From positions 369,982 to 433,981 of the forward strand of contig JAIXMN010000029.1 in assembly GCA_025716815.1 (NCBI GenBank): a stretch of DNA of 64,000 nucleotides, written 5' to 3'. Source of the stretch: Dichotomocladium elegans. Taxonomy: Eukaryota; Mucoromycota; Mucoromycetes; Mucorales; Lichtheimiaceae. Of the stretch, positions 27,234 to 38,476 are shown piece by piece; the first letter of the stretch is position 1, and each line of letters starts with the position of its first letter. The position numbers and the translations under genes were made by a program. Under the pieces are notes generated by a model. That model was given only the letters and a program-made list of their open reading frames with translations, had not been told where the DNA came from and searched no databases.

Positions 27234-29022
27234 CTACTCTTCTTCATCAATTAAAAAATCCCTAATTTTTTCTCGCAGACGTTCTTGGCTTTCACTCGAC
27301 ACGATTGACTGAACAGCATAAGGTGGGAGGAGTTGGATGGTATCGTTTTTGTAATCTTTCAGGTCCACTTGACAGCTGTAACATAAGGCCTGATTGATAT
27401 CCACGATCGATGGGTCACTCTTGTCTGAACCAGCGTTTGGCGGTGAGTCAATTAATTCTGCGGGCTCCTTTGCATGTGCAACAGTGATTTGTCTCCTCCA
27501 GCTCTCAATATCGGGCTCATATGGCCTGTCCACGAGTTTAGTTCGCTTGCTGCTCTATATGCAAAACAAAGAAACGGTGGATTGCTCTTACATATAACAT
27601 ATAGCGCATTTTCTGTTCATATCCATGCTTTGCTGAAGAGTCAATTTCGAGGCAGTTCGGGAGATAGTGCTCACTGTAGAGGGAAATCCACGATCCAGCG
27701 TTGCAATGAAGTCTGCAAAACATATCATTTGAGCACCACTCTAAAAACCATGTTCCATATATCTCTTTGAATTACGTTCGGTCAGCTTTTCAATGGATGC
27801 CTTGTTAGGTAGCCTGGTTCCGAAATCAGTTGGCGGTATAACGTAGCTATCCAAACCGGAAAACCGATTATAAAGACCGATCTCCTTCGCGAGCATATCC
27901 TTCATGGGCCGTATAATGGCAACACCCTGAAAGCTCACATCGTTCTCCGCGCCCACATCCAACGGGATGCTGTAACCTCTGCCTTTACTGGTCATTGAGA
28001 TCATTTTGATGGCTTGTCGTGTGGCTGTATCGGCGAGAAAGATATAGGAACAACTGAAGTAATACATATATGTTAGGTTCATGCCCACCCTCCAAAAGGG
28101 ACGATGCAAATACAAGCAGGACATCGCCACTCACTTCTCTCGCTGAGCGACTTTCACCAGCATTGCCTGCTTGATATGCCAGTATAAATCTTCTTTAGAA
28201 GAGTTCTTGGAAATCCCATCAAAGAGTTGCTTAAGCAAAGTCACTCTCTCCTCACGGGTAGCTGGTACTGCTTTCTTTGAGATCTTCGCAATATGTGCTA
28301 TTTTGGTTGTTGGATGGATATAATTGATACACGAAAGGCCCTTGATGGAATACTTACCATAATCGCCGAGATCATCGTTGATAGGATTGAGAGCATATGC
28401 GAGTCCATTCTCATCGCCATTCTGCGTAAACTCAGAAGAAAACACCTCCTCCATCCCATGAGCTACAAAGGCCATATCGGGAAACAGTTGCTTTGCCATC
28501 GCTTCTAAACGTGCTGTGCTCCCTTCCTGTACCAAATGTAAGGTTTAGGTTGATGGTTTTATTTTCTTTTTCTTTCCTCGACTTGCCTGATTATCAAACA
28601 GACATGACTCATCAATATGGCAGATTATGGCCGATTCCAAGAGCTTGACCTTCTTCTTTTCGTTGGGCGCAACATGCATGAAATCCTTGGTCATATCCAG
28701 CATCGCTCTAGACAGAGAGAGCGAGTTATCAGTATGTGAGAAGACGATCAATCAGCCTTCCGGTTTCCCTTACAAGGAACTTGGTCCGCCAGACAGTGCA
28801 AGTAACACTTTTCCTTTCACCCGGGCTATGGCTCGCGATTTATTGAGAACAGTGCGGTACTTGCCGACAGCCGCATAAAGAAAGCAATCACTGTAGATCG
28901 GCTCTGTATGAGGCAGAGATCGCAACCGCAATAGAATCATTAGCTTACTGGCAGTAGCATGCGTGGCGGATTAAAATGGTCGAGTCGGCCGTTTTGCATT
29001 TACAGCAGGGCTTCTTTGGCAT
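27234..29022 (-). CDS. NCS2: Cytoplasmic tRNA 2-thiolation protein 2
   Basis: Partner of Ncs6/Ctu1 in 2-thiolation of wobble uridine (mcm5s2U34) of tRNA-Lys, -Glu and -Gln. Seven exons on the minus strand: 29022-28949, 28890-28774, 28707-28587, 28526-28135, 28053-27776, 27712-27592 and 27552-27234, giving 473 aa. The N-terminus has Cys motifs (MPKKPCCKCK, RHACYCHDCF). The degenerate PP-loop reads KGKVLLALSGGPSSLAMLDM; catalytic partners have SGGxDS, so SGGPSS fits the non-catalytic subunit. Further family blocks are CSYIFLADTATRQAIKMIS, SKGRGYSIPLDVG, RPMKDMLAKEIGLYN, RGFPSTVSTISRTASKL and a C-terminal CYSCQVDL. The intron after exon 3 (28586-28527) begins GCAAGT; only GC-AG splicing preserves the frame. 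The last junction uses acceptor ATAGAG and is the least certain. Confidence 0.92.
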
Positions 29023-30058
29023 GTGCGGAACTGCCTACTGAGACGAGAGGCTAAAAGAAAAGTTTTCTTGTCTATGGATCCTGTTACTTTGCGGGTATAT
29101 CTGGGGAAGCATATCTGACCAATCAACATCCAGTCAACCCTTCGGACCCACCCACCCGCCCGCCAACCGGGACACACTAGCTACCTGGGTTCAACGAGTC
29201 GATCCAGGCAGGTTTCCTTCTCTTTTCTTCTCTTCGCTAGCATGGCAATGCAGTTGAGCGTTTTGGAATACCTCTAGGTTTTGATAAAATTGATTGAATG
29301 GCTTCTGCGGTCTAAAGAACATGCGTAACTGAAATTTATTGATAGTCAGTTAATAACAGATTCCATTTTCCCTATCCTTTAAGTGATGCCGTAGCTCATA
29401 TCTTGTCCTCATAATAAAGCCCTATTATATCTTCTATGAAGCATATCGTGATTGTAAATCGCACTCACTGCTGTGAATGCATTATACTGATACAAAATGT
29501 ACAAGTCATACGCATGGTACTCTAAAGAATGTATGTCAAGAAGTGAGCATTCCTAGCTGAGACTGAGACCATGCAGCTTTTGTGTATGGGAATAAAGTAT
29601 TCTAGAGCTTTAGCTTTCTCATAACGACATAAAATATAGGATGAGAGATGTCACGCTCAGCAACTGTACAGTCTCCTCCATCCCCGTAAGGACCATGAGA
29701 AAGGCTCGACAGACCCCCAAAAAAACTGGCGTCTGTTTATCAAGGTAGACTCGCCAGGCTCTCTCTGTGACACGTCCTCTGGCTGTATGCAATCTCTATT
29801 TTGACATCCCCGCGACTCTGATACTGCAGCCGGCGGACGGCCATGGATTTTGGCAATTGCTGTTTTGCAAGTTCATTTTGAAACCCTTAATCGCCAAACA
29901 AATCTCTGTGGAACATCATCCTGGATGTCTCCACTTTACATTCTCGAGTGCTCACGTTGATTTTGCATCTTGATGAGATCGGACTTGCTATTTTACGTTC
30001 ACCTAGCAGCAATCATTTGAGCATTGCGTGTTTCTTCTCTATTTCGTTACTCTGCATC
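29023..30058. other. Intergenic region between divergent NCS2- and DLH-like genes
   Basis: About 1 kb that should contain both promoters. AT-rich, with no recognisable gene, tRNA or transposon. Confidence 0.5.
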
Positions 30059-31184
30059 ATGTCATATTCGAAAGCCTGCTGCACAATACCTCCTGTCCAG
30101 GTGGACTACACCCCTATTGGCACAGTCGAATCAGTAAAGGGATTCGATGTATACGTTACAGGACCCAAGGTTACCTATCATATGCACTTCAGGTCCATAC
30201 GTTACAGCTAAAAGCTTTGGTACGATAGGATGCGAACAAGGCGATTCTCGTGATTTACGATATCTATGGCCTTCAGTAAAATCTGAGATTGAGGGATAAT
30301 TCTGGAGTTACATGTGCTTACTGCGCTATATCAGCAATAATACCAAGCAATTCTGCGATATCCTTGCTCAACAGGGCGGCTACAAGGTTGTTATGCCCGA
30401 CTTTTTCCGTGGCAAGCCTTGGACGTTTGAGAAGTCAGGTGACCGAGAAGCCATGTTGTCCTGGATCCACTCCGTAGGCACGATCGACAAGGTTAGCTTC
30501 CCCAAAACGATTAGGGTTAGTCATTGCTTACGATCCGATCCAAACCGTCTTTGCAGATAATTCCTGATGCGAGTCTAGTTTGCGAGTGGCTTCAAACTCA
30601 AGGGGTGGCGGGCGCAGGTCTCGTGGGATTTTGCTGGGGCGCCAAGGTGTGTGAGAGAAAGAGAAAATTCAATCTGGGGCAAAGGAACAATTCTTGTTCA
30701 TCGTGTGAGATAGATAGCCATCGAGCTTGCTGCTGTTAAGCCCTTCTTCAAGGGTGCGGCTACGATTCACCCTTCGTTTGTGGACGTCGCTGATGCGAGA
30801 GCAGCTGCCTCACCTGTCCTCGTCATTGCCACTCGCAGCGAACCTGACATGGTATGTCTTTATCTTGATGAATGTATACGGTCTCAGCATCAAATTGACC
30901 CATTTCGCGTCGAAGACGGATTATATGGAGCTGCTATACAAGAAACCTTTTGGTGCAAACTGCCAGATTCACCGATTCGACGGTATGTCGATGTTGAATT
31001 GGACAAGACGCGTGAAATATTTACGATTCTGCGGGGTGTGGGGGGGGGGTTCATTGTCATAGATGTGGAACATGGCTTCTGTGCCGCGCGTGGTGACTGG
31101 ACGAATGAGACGGTCAAAAAGAGAGTGAACGAGACATTCCAACTGGTTATCACCTTCTTTGCTGGCCTCCTCGATACACAATAA
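30059..31184 (+). CDS. Dienelactone hydrolase family protein (alpha/beta hydrolase)
   Basis: Small cytosolic alpha/beta hydrolase related to carboxymethylenebutenolidase; the physiological substrate in fungi is usually unknown. Exons 30059-30169, 30229-30275, 30335-30491, 30557-30646, 30714-30851, 30916-30982 and 31063-31184 give 243 aa, all GT-AG in phase. Family features: KAILVIYDIYGL; GGYKVVMPDFFRGKPW; the nucleophile elbow GLVGFCWGAK with the catalytic Cys; AATIHPSFVDVADARAAASP with VLVIATRSEPD (acid region); and VEHGFCAARGDW with the catalytic His. Start ATG at 30059 follows AT-rich leader. Upstream it is divergent from the NCS2-like gene. Confidence 0.92.
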
Positions 31185-31199
31185 ACCGCCTCTTTCGTT

Positions 31200-31221
31200 T
31201 TCTCTCTCTCTCTCTCTCTCT
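31200..31221. repeat. (TC)n microsatellite
   Basis: About eleven TC units in the short spacer between the DLH-like and Sdh8-like genes. Confidence 0.85.
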
Positions 31222-31380
31222 GTGCAGCTTTTACCATATCCCTTCTTGCCTTTTATCGTTTCTCAAGTCATACTCGGGTTGCTTAGCATTTTGCAAAAGT
31301 TTACTGTACAATTTTTTTGTTTTCATATATATCTACAGGGTACAACGGAGGCAGAGATTCAGTGTACGCATTCCACGGGT

Positions 31381-31665
31381 TTAAAAATCAGTGACACGAC
31401 CGCCAAAACTCCAATCTCCGTGACGCAAAGGCTCGTTCTTAGGGCCATTCACCTCGCCCGTCTTGGGGTTAACATTGCCCTCGAACTCAGGTTCGAGTGG
31501 TACCTTAGCATCATCGTGAAGAGTACCATCGGCGGCTGCGGCATCTGTTTCTTGCTTCTTGCGAATCATATCCAGCATTTCTTGATTCTGCTTCTTATTT
31601 CCCAGTGGAAGAGGTGCTGGTCTGTTAAATGACGTGTAAGATCGCTGGAGCGCTCTGGAGAGCAT
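31381..31665 (-). CDS. SDH8: Succinate dehydrogenase assembly factor 4 (Sdh8/SDHAF4 type)
   Basis: Mitochondrial matrix chaperone that binds flavinated Sdh1 before complex II assembly. Single exon of 94 aa. The N-terminus (MLSRALQRSYTSFNRP) is basic and Ser/Thr-rich like a mitochondrial presequence. The C-terminal block is the family signature: PEFEGNVNPKTGEVNGPKNE, then PLRHGDWSFGGRVTDF ending the protein. Convergent with the DLH-like gene, 196 bp apart including a (TC)n run at 31200-31221. Confidence 0.93.
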   Translation of the reverse strand: MLSRALQRSYTSFNRPAPLPLGNKKQNQEMLDMIRKKQETDAAAADGTLHDDAKVPLEPEFEGNVNPKTGEVNGPKNEPLRHGDWSFGGRVTDF

Positions 31666-32295
31666 TGTGATTAATAAATGTCAGTGAAGAATTAAACAAA
31701 GTTGTGGTGAGGTTCGCGCCCCTCCCCCACAGATATGGGGAACCTGAGCTGACTTCTTTGGACAAAACCCAGATTTCGCTGCTGCGGAAACTAATGGACA
31801 CAGCGCCACTGGTCACCAAAAGACTGTCTGAGAAGGGAAATCTAATTTGAGTGTTTCAACATCGAAAAAGCTGGTGGCGATGTGTCTTCTTGCAGCCGCT
31901 GACCGTGTTTGGCTCTCTCAGATGAAAAGTTTCTTTTGTAGAGCATGTGACCTTCTTCTGAAACCATGAAACAGAAGGTTGCAGAGGGTATTATTATTAA
32001 TCACCATCTTCATCCAGCGTTACTGCGCGTGTTTGTTGCTACATCACAGGCGTCAGAGAGCGCATTCCTGAATACGGAAACATGTTTATTGTCCAATGTT
32101 ACATTATATTTTCAACCCTTCAACAAGCGCTGCAGATTCCACGACGCACACCAATGCATGTGAGATTTAGTAGTAAAAGCTTTTAATTACCAGCCACTTA
32201 CGACATGTGATCTTCTGATGAAAATCAACACCAATGACAACAAGAATTTATCCCAATAAGCAGGGGTAAAGAAGTGAATTGGTATGTTGGCTGTT
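31666..32295. other. Intergenic, nothing recognised
   Basis: Contains the promoter side of the Sdh8-like gene. Short frames here carry no recognisable motif. Confidence 0.5.
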
Positions 32296-32603
32296 TCATT
32301 AAACTGGATCAACACCTGTTCTTTCATCCCAAGTCAATAAATGTTTGTAGTATCCAAAACGGGGAGTGTCAAGTGTGTGATGAGTGGTCATTCTGACACG
32401 GCGATAGTTGTCACTGTATCGCTGCACCTTCAGACACCATAGAAACTGCTCCGCAGAACTCATTTGCTGCAGACACTGATCCGTGCTGGGGCACCCAGCG
32501 ATTTCGATGCCGCGTTCGAAGGAGCTGGTTTGATGTGAGAGTAGGGATGGGTATCGTGGTCGGAAGCAGCAGGCAGCAAGGGGCAGTAGAATGAGCACTA
32601 CAT
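32296..32603 (-). CDS. Candidate small protein exon, unidentified
   Basis: A minus-strand frame of about 100 codons ends in TAA at about 32299. It reads FERGIEIAGCPSTDQCLQQM, SSAEQFLWCLKVQRYSDNY, then YYKHLLTWDERTGVDPV. The composition looks protein-like, with several Cys. No ATG opens the full frame (it begins with TTG); the first internal ATG, at MSSAEQFLW, would give about 54 aa. An acceptor-like CTGACTCAG upstream suggests a spliced 5' exon. Function unknown. Confidence 0.35.
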
Positions 32604-32910
32604 GCAATTCAATTGGATGACTGAGTCAGCCAAAAAGCAAAAATCAGATATTTGGTTGTCGTGCAATGTTCATAAACTACTTCACCGCTAAGCTATTTTT
32701 CATATCCCGTGAACAACGTGCCAAGTTGTTCTTAGAAAAAATAATAAATAGAAGGAGAATGGACGCTTGCCGTTTTCAGTTACTTTCGCCTCCGCCTTTC
32801 CCGGATTCCGCCCAGAAACACAATACGCGCGTGTAAAGCTCGGCAGCTCACGGATACACATTCTCTCTCTTATCACCCGCAGTCCGCTTTTTCCCTTTTT
32901 CACTTCCATA
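32604..32910. other. Promoter region of the DGAT1-like gene
   Basis: About 300 bp upstream of the acyltransferase start. No distinct element recognised beyond pyrimidine-rich leader just before the ATG. Confidence 0.45.
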
Positions 32911-34617
32911 ATGACTAGCGCTCGCCGTAGACCCAACAGGGTTGTTACCGATAGCGAGGATGATCAATCCGACATTCGACAACGCTCTGATTTCAAAATA
33001 ACCAGCAAGCGAGTTTCGACTGTCCTGGAAGAGAAGCACGAAGAAAAGAAGAGGCGCCCAACATATGAGGGGTTAACACACACGATACCTATTCACACGC
33101 TCAGCAAAGCCTCTGTACTCTCGAAGGAAGCACCACCTGAAAACTACAGTGGCTTTATCCGTCTTGGAAGTAAGGGACTATTATTGCGGGAGGTGAAGAA
33201 AGTCTTTGGAGGAAGTACTTAAGCGCTAGTATATTTCCTTAGTGCTCGTTCTGGGAGCGAGCAACATTCGGCTGGTCATTGAGAATTGGATGAAGTACGG
33301 TCTGTTGATCCAGCTACCACACAGCTACATTCCGTATCAGGACTATGGACTCTTTGTCCTCGCTTGGTTGAGCGTACCGCTGAGCCTTGCAATAAGCTTA
33401 GCTCTTGAGTATGGCATGGCACGCTTAGCGATATGGGCAAAGAACTCCAAACCAGATGTCCACAACAAAGTAGCTGTCGTCGAGCGTGTGGCGATGACAT
33501 TGCATGTTCTTCATTTGACCTTTTTGCTATCATACCCATCCTACATTGTATACACCAAAATCTATCATCCTTTTGGTAAGCACGGGCTTGCATGACATGC
33601 TTGGAGAGGAAGGGATCAAGCGAGACAGAAGTGTGTGAGCTGATGATCTGCTCCTTTATCTAGTCGGTTCTGCGGTGGTGATGACTTGCCTTATCGCCTT
33701 TTTGAAACTTACGTCTTACGCACTTGTCAATATGGAAGTCCGTCAGCACTACATTGAAGGAAAGGCGAGCGAGGATGATGAACTGGATGAAGTCAGTCGC
33801 TATCCAAAGAACATCAATTTTGGGAATTTGCTCTATTTCTTTTTTGCGCCGACCCTCTGCTATCAACTCTCCTATCCACGTTCCCCCGAGTTCCGAACTA
33901 CCTTTTTCCTGAAACGCGTCGGCGAGCTCATCGTTTGCCTAGTGATGATGTACGTCTTGGCCGAGCAGTACGCCAAACCTACGTTGGCCAACTCACTGCG
34001 CGCACTGGAGGATCGAAACCTTGTAGTGATCATCGAGCGCGTTCTTAAGTTATCCACGACGGCTGTTGTCATCTGGCTTCTCATGTTCTATGCTGTTTTC
34101 CATGCCTTTTTGAATGCGCTTAGCGAAGTTTTGCGCTTTGGCGACCGGACATTCTATCTTGCGTGGTGGAATTCTGGAAATCTGGCAACGTACTGGCGCT
34201 TATGGAATCGGCCGGTATACCTGTTCTTCAAGCGACATGTGTATATTCCCAGCGTGCAAAGGGGTATGTCACCCGCAGTATGCCAGCTTCTTGTCTTCCT
34301 CCTGTCGGCCGTCTTACATGAGGTGCTAGTTGGTGTTCCTACGCACGCTATCACCGGCTTTGCATTCTGGGGTATGTTTGGGCAAATCCCCCTCATTGCG
34401 CTGACGCGTGCACTTGAAAAATGGCGCGGTAAGGATAGCGCATTGGGCAATACGATCTTTTGGTAAGACAAGAAAAGAAATAAGCATTCGGCGAGAGAGC
34501 GCGTGACCTAAAAGTTTGTCTACCTTTAGGATTTCATTCTGCGTGGTCGGCCAACCCACCATTGCCCTCCTCTATTACTACCAGTGGGCAGCTGCACATA
34601 AAGATCTTTCTGCATGA
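32911..34617 (+). CDS. DGA1-like (DGAT1): Diacylglycerol O-acyltransferase 1-like MBOAT enzyme
   Basis: ER membrane-bound O-acyltransferase expected to esterify diacylglycerol (or sterol) with acyl-CoA to make storage lipid. Exons 32911-33169, 33243-33575, 33664-34462 and 34530-34617 give 492 aa, introns GT-AG in phase. A charged cytosolic N-terminus (MTSARRRPNRVVTDSEDD) is followed by many hydrophobic segments. DGAT1-like blocks: LGASNIRLVIENWMKYGLLI, FFFAPTLCYQLSYPRSPEFR, and the catalytic-His region LHEVLVGVPTHAITGFAFWG. The usual FYxDWWN motif reads FYLAWWNSGNLATYWRLWN here: the Asp is Ala. NRPVYLFFKRHVYIP follows as in the family. Sterol acyltransferase (ARE) identity is possible, but the PTLCYQLSYPRSP block favours DGAT1. 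Followed in the same orientation by acyl-CoA oxidase. Confidence 0.88.
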
Positions 34618-34845
34618 GGAAGATTACATTCTGTTTTTCCCGCCGGTCAAATAAATCGCATTTGTATGCATATTACTCGCTCGTCCCATGATGCAAAATT
34701 CAATTTGTATTCGCACGGGCGTGTGAGTTTACCTTACTCATATGAAATGACATTCCGTTCCTGAACTTTTGTTTAAGGCTCCGTATTGCTCCCCTGCTTC
34801 TAACCAATTTTGTTTCTCCTCCTTTGCTTCCATCACAATCTTACC

Positions 34846-37585
34846 ATGGAGAATACTAAGCAATTACTACAGTCATCGCTCGACATCAATGCCGCCCGCG
34901 AAAAAACGACTTTCTCCATCGATGCGCTCTCCACCTTTATTCGGGGTGGACCTGAAGTTGTGGAGAGGCAACAAAAGCTCCGGGCATTGATTGAAAACGA
35001 CCCGGCCTTTGACCGAACGCGTGCTCCCTTCCAAAGCCGCCAAGAAGTAAAAAGAATAATAGACGAGGATCTCGAAACTTTTTGAAAGGAAAACTGAATT
35101 TTTTTTTTCCTTGTCCCCAACCTCTCCGGATATATACGTAACAGCAACTGGCTGATTCTATCCATACTGCTCGACGGCTAATCGAGATTGCCGAGGAACA
35201 GGGCATGTCTTTTAAAGAGTTTGGCGAGTTTTTGTATATCACCGGATGTTCCACTCCTGTATGACCAAAGTGTAAACCCCGTCCCATCAATGACGGGAAA
35301 CGTTGATAGAGAACGTACATTTTTACTGACTTTTCTATGCATCCCATTTCTTCCAGCTTACTCTCAATTATGGAGGTAGGTTCCGGCTGGGGAGGGGCCA
35401 GCCACGTGGAAATAAGAGCGGGTCTTCAATTGAAATTGTTTTAGCCTTCATACCTGTGATTGCAAATCAAGGTGACGACGCCCAGGTTGCAAAATGGTTG
35501 ACGGCTGCTAAACGACATGCGATTATTGGCTGCTATGCCCAGACTGAATTGAGGTAGATCGTGTATGCATGTTTTTCGCGGTTCAATCGTTAATCCTTAT
35601 TAGCCACGGATCCAATGTCGTCGGTCTGCAAACGACGGCTACGTTTGATGAAGCCACCGACGAATTTATAATCAACAGCCCCGATATCACGGTATCCCGT
35701 CCTCTTCTTCTTTTTTTCTGATTCCCGTAAAGAGATCCGAACACTGCAGCTCATCTTCTCCTCTGCCAGGCCGCAAAATGGTGGATCGGTAGTCTGGGTA
35801 TCGCTGCCACCCATGCTGTGGTCCAGGTATATGTCCTTATGTTCTGTTGAAATGTGCGCACCAGGAGATCTGATCCATAATGTGCTTTCTGGCAATTAAT
35901 AGGCCCAGTTGATCATCAAGGGGAAGAACTTCGGGCCACACATCTTCATCACACCAATCCGTTCTCCTGGTAAACTTGGCTGCGTTATCCAAATGGGAGG
36001 AAAAAGCTGAATATTATCTATGGCTAGTCGACTTCAAACCAGTGAAAGGAGTGACGGTGGGTGACATTGGCCCCAAGGCCTATGGTGGTTTCAGCACGAC
36101 AGATAATGGCTGTGAGTTGTATATGCCCAGATTCATGGAATGGACAGCGTGCTAAAGAAGTACAGATGTCCTATTTGATCATGTCCGCATCCCGCGCGAC
36201 CACATGTTGATGCGGTTCGCCAAGGTGTCCCGCAGTGGCGAATACACAGCCCCCATTCACTCAAAGCTTTCGTATGGAAGTATGGTCAATCTCCGTGTCA
36301 GTATTGGATTGGATGCCGGCTGGCGTTTGGCCAAGGCCACCACAATTGCCGTCCGCTACTGCACAGCCCGCCGTCAGTTCAATCCGTCAGGTCCTGACAA
36401 CCTAGAATCCCAGGTGATCAGCTACTCGTCGGTGAAGCACCGACTGATGCCTTTGATTTCCTTTTCCTATGCCTTGATTGTGGGTAGCCAGAGCCTCAGT
36501 GCCGAATATAAATTGATGACGGAGCAACTTTCCCGGCGGGACGCAAGCATGTTACCCGAGATGCATGTGACGAGCTGTGCGCTCAAGGTGTGGGCTTCTC
36601 GTCGCGGCTCGGAAGGCATTGAAGAGTGTCGCAAGGCTATGGGCGGCCATGGCTATTCGGTGTTCAGCGGCATCTCGGAGGACTTTGCGAATTTTGTGCC
36701 AGCCAATACGTACGAGGGCGACAACTATGTCCTTTGCCAGCAGGTTGGTCGTGCGCTTTTAAAGGAACTCGGCCGCCTAGCTGCGGAAGAGCCTATCACC
36801 CTCAAGTCAGGCGAGTACTTGGCTTTCCTTCGCAAGGACGTCTCCAGTACCATCCCACTGGACACTCCCAATGCGCTCCTGGATCCCACCATCCAGCTTA
36901 AGATCCTTGGCACACGGGCCGCCCGTTTAGTTGCCGCACTCGGTAAGAAGATCCAGGCAGGCCGTGCCTGGCAAGATGTCAACATGGATTCTTGGGAAAT
37001 CTGTTTTGCGCATGCAGAATACCACTTGCTTCACCAGCTGGTCAACAAAACCCGCGAGACCCAATGTTCTCGACAGCACGCACAACTCGCGCCTGTCTTC
37101 AAGTCGCTGACTGATTTAGTAAGTAAGCTTCTACTTCATACACCTATCCACACACTCAGACATCGTTCGTGTCTTGCAGTTCTTCCTTTCTTTGGCATCA
37201 ACGTCTGCCCTCCAGACGCTACTCACTACCCGCACCATCGACGCCACGGACTCCGAAGTGATCGAGGAACATTACAGGAGTGCCTTGGACCGATTCGCTG
37301 GAGACGCCATTGGCTTGACCGACGCTTTTGGTTTCACCGACACTGAACTCAACACTGCGCTCGGGAAAAAGGATGGAAATCCCTACGGCGCCCTCTGGGA
37401 GGCCGTCCAAAAGAATCCTCTCAACTCGGCTGACGGTCGCGAATACTTTGGCGTATGCTTCCAATGACTGCCCACCCTGGTTTCCGTAAGCTAACTTTTT
37501 CCTTTTCTTTTCTCTGTAGGATCTCATGAAAACCATCCTCCACCGAAAGGATAACCTTGCCTATATTAAAGCCGCTAAACTCTAA
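34846..37585 (+). CDS. POX1: Peroxisomal acyl-CoA oxidase
   Basis: FAD enzyme for the first step of peroxisomal beta-oxidation (acyl-CoA to trans-2-enoyl-CoA plus H2O2). Eleven exons: 34846-35046, 35145-35258, 35357-35375, 35445-35553, 35604-35691, 35770-35826, 35903-35969, 36028-36111, 36166-37118, 37180-37452 and 37520-37585, giving 676 aa. Exon 3 is only 19 nt. Domain blocks: [20 protein letters not shown] (FAD contact), [87 protein letters not shown] and the catalytic-Glu motif [11 protein letters not shown]. The C-terminus KAAKL ends in AKL, a PTS1-type peroxisomal signal. The exon 1 end at CAAGAA is the only donor that joins sensibly to [15 protein letters not shown]. Confidence 0.95.
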
Positions 37586-37695
37586 GTCGTGTATCTGATT
37601 ACTGAATTGCAAATGAAACACATGTGGAGCATTAAACGCATTAAATAAAACTTCCGACGCTATGTAACACATGGCAACGACCCTTCGATCGCTCG

Positions 37696-38476
37696 TCAAC
37701 TCGCTTTTTGTTTTGACAGTCGGAGGCGCTGGCGTGCCTGATATTGTCTCCGATATGCATCGAAACCTTGCTGTAGTTCACGGGGTATTCTGCGATAAAA
37801 GCTCAACACGCCGCCATTTCCTCGGCGGTTGAACTGGAGATTGAAAGGTCGAAGCGCCCGATTTGAATGCGTGACAAATCTATAGCATCATGCAGCTGTG
37901 AGTAGAGTTTTGTTTGATGGGCGGGTGGGGCGAAAAGATAGAAGAGTGCTTTACTCGGACGCGAAGACAATCTTTTCGAAATAGATGCCAGAACGGTATA
38001 TGAAGACGAGTGACCCTGCGGTAACCAGAAGAGCGGATGTATTCATGAGATGAATTGAGAAGTCCTACCGTTAACTGCACATTAAGTATACTCATATGCA
38101 TGTATGTGGGGTCTTATGTCTGGGGAGCAATAGGGAGAGCGACGTGGTTAATCGCCCACAAACCGCTGGTTTTATCTTACCTTGCTCGGTACAAGGAAAA
38201 CGACGTAGAAGAAATAGAACAGGAGGATGAATATGCCTAGCAGAAAGGCTTCAATGCAAAAGGTCAGCATCGTATGCTGGCATGGACTTTTTTCACCCTC
38301 GCCCTCGCCTTCACCACACAAACGAATGGGTCATTCGGCAAGTCACCTTCGTACTTTCGCCTCCGACGCTGGAGACGGGTCATATTGCCTCGCAGACGTT
38401 CCTCGAAGATTACGAGATCTCGGTAGGTAACCTGGTCTGTTCGTCTCTTTGAATCGTTAGTTGATTCAGCATTCAT
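37696..38476 (-). CDS. SPO7: Spo7/NEP1R1-like regulatory subunit of the Nem1 phosphatase
   Basis: Nuclear-envelope/ER membrane subunit that with Nem1 dephosphorylates the lipin Pah1, raising diacylglycerol for storage-lipid synthesis. Exons on the minus strand 38476-38347, 38248-38181, 38064-37955 and 37879-37696 give 163 aa, phases closing. Family blocks: YRDLVIFEERLRGNMTRLQR with RRRKYE, first membrane segment AFLLGIFILLFYFFYVVFLV ending PSK, second membrane segment MNTSALLVTAGSLVFIYRSG, then IYFEKIVFASEFVTHSNRAL with RPFNLQF. The basic C-terminal tail (YRRQYQARQRLRLSKQKAS) is cytosolic by analogy. Convergent with acyl-CoA oxidase, 110 bp between stops. Assignment rests on the two-hairpin topology and the VPS and HSNRALRPFN blocks. 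Confidence 0.88.
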
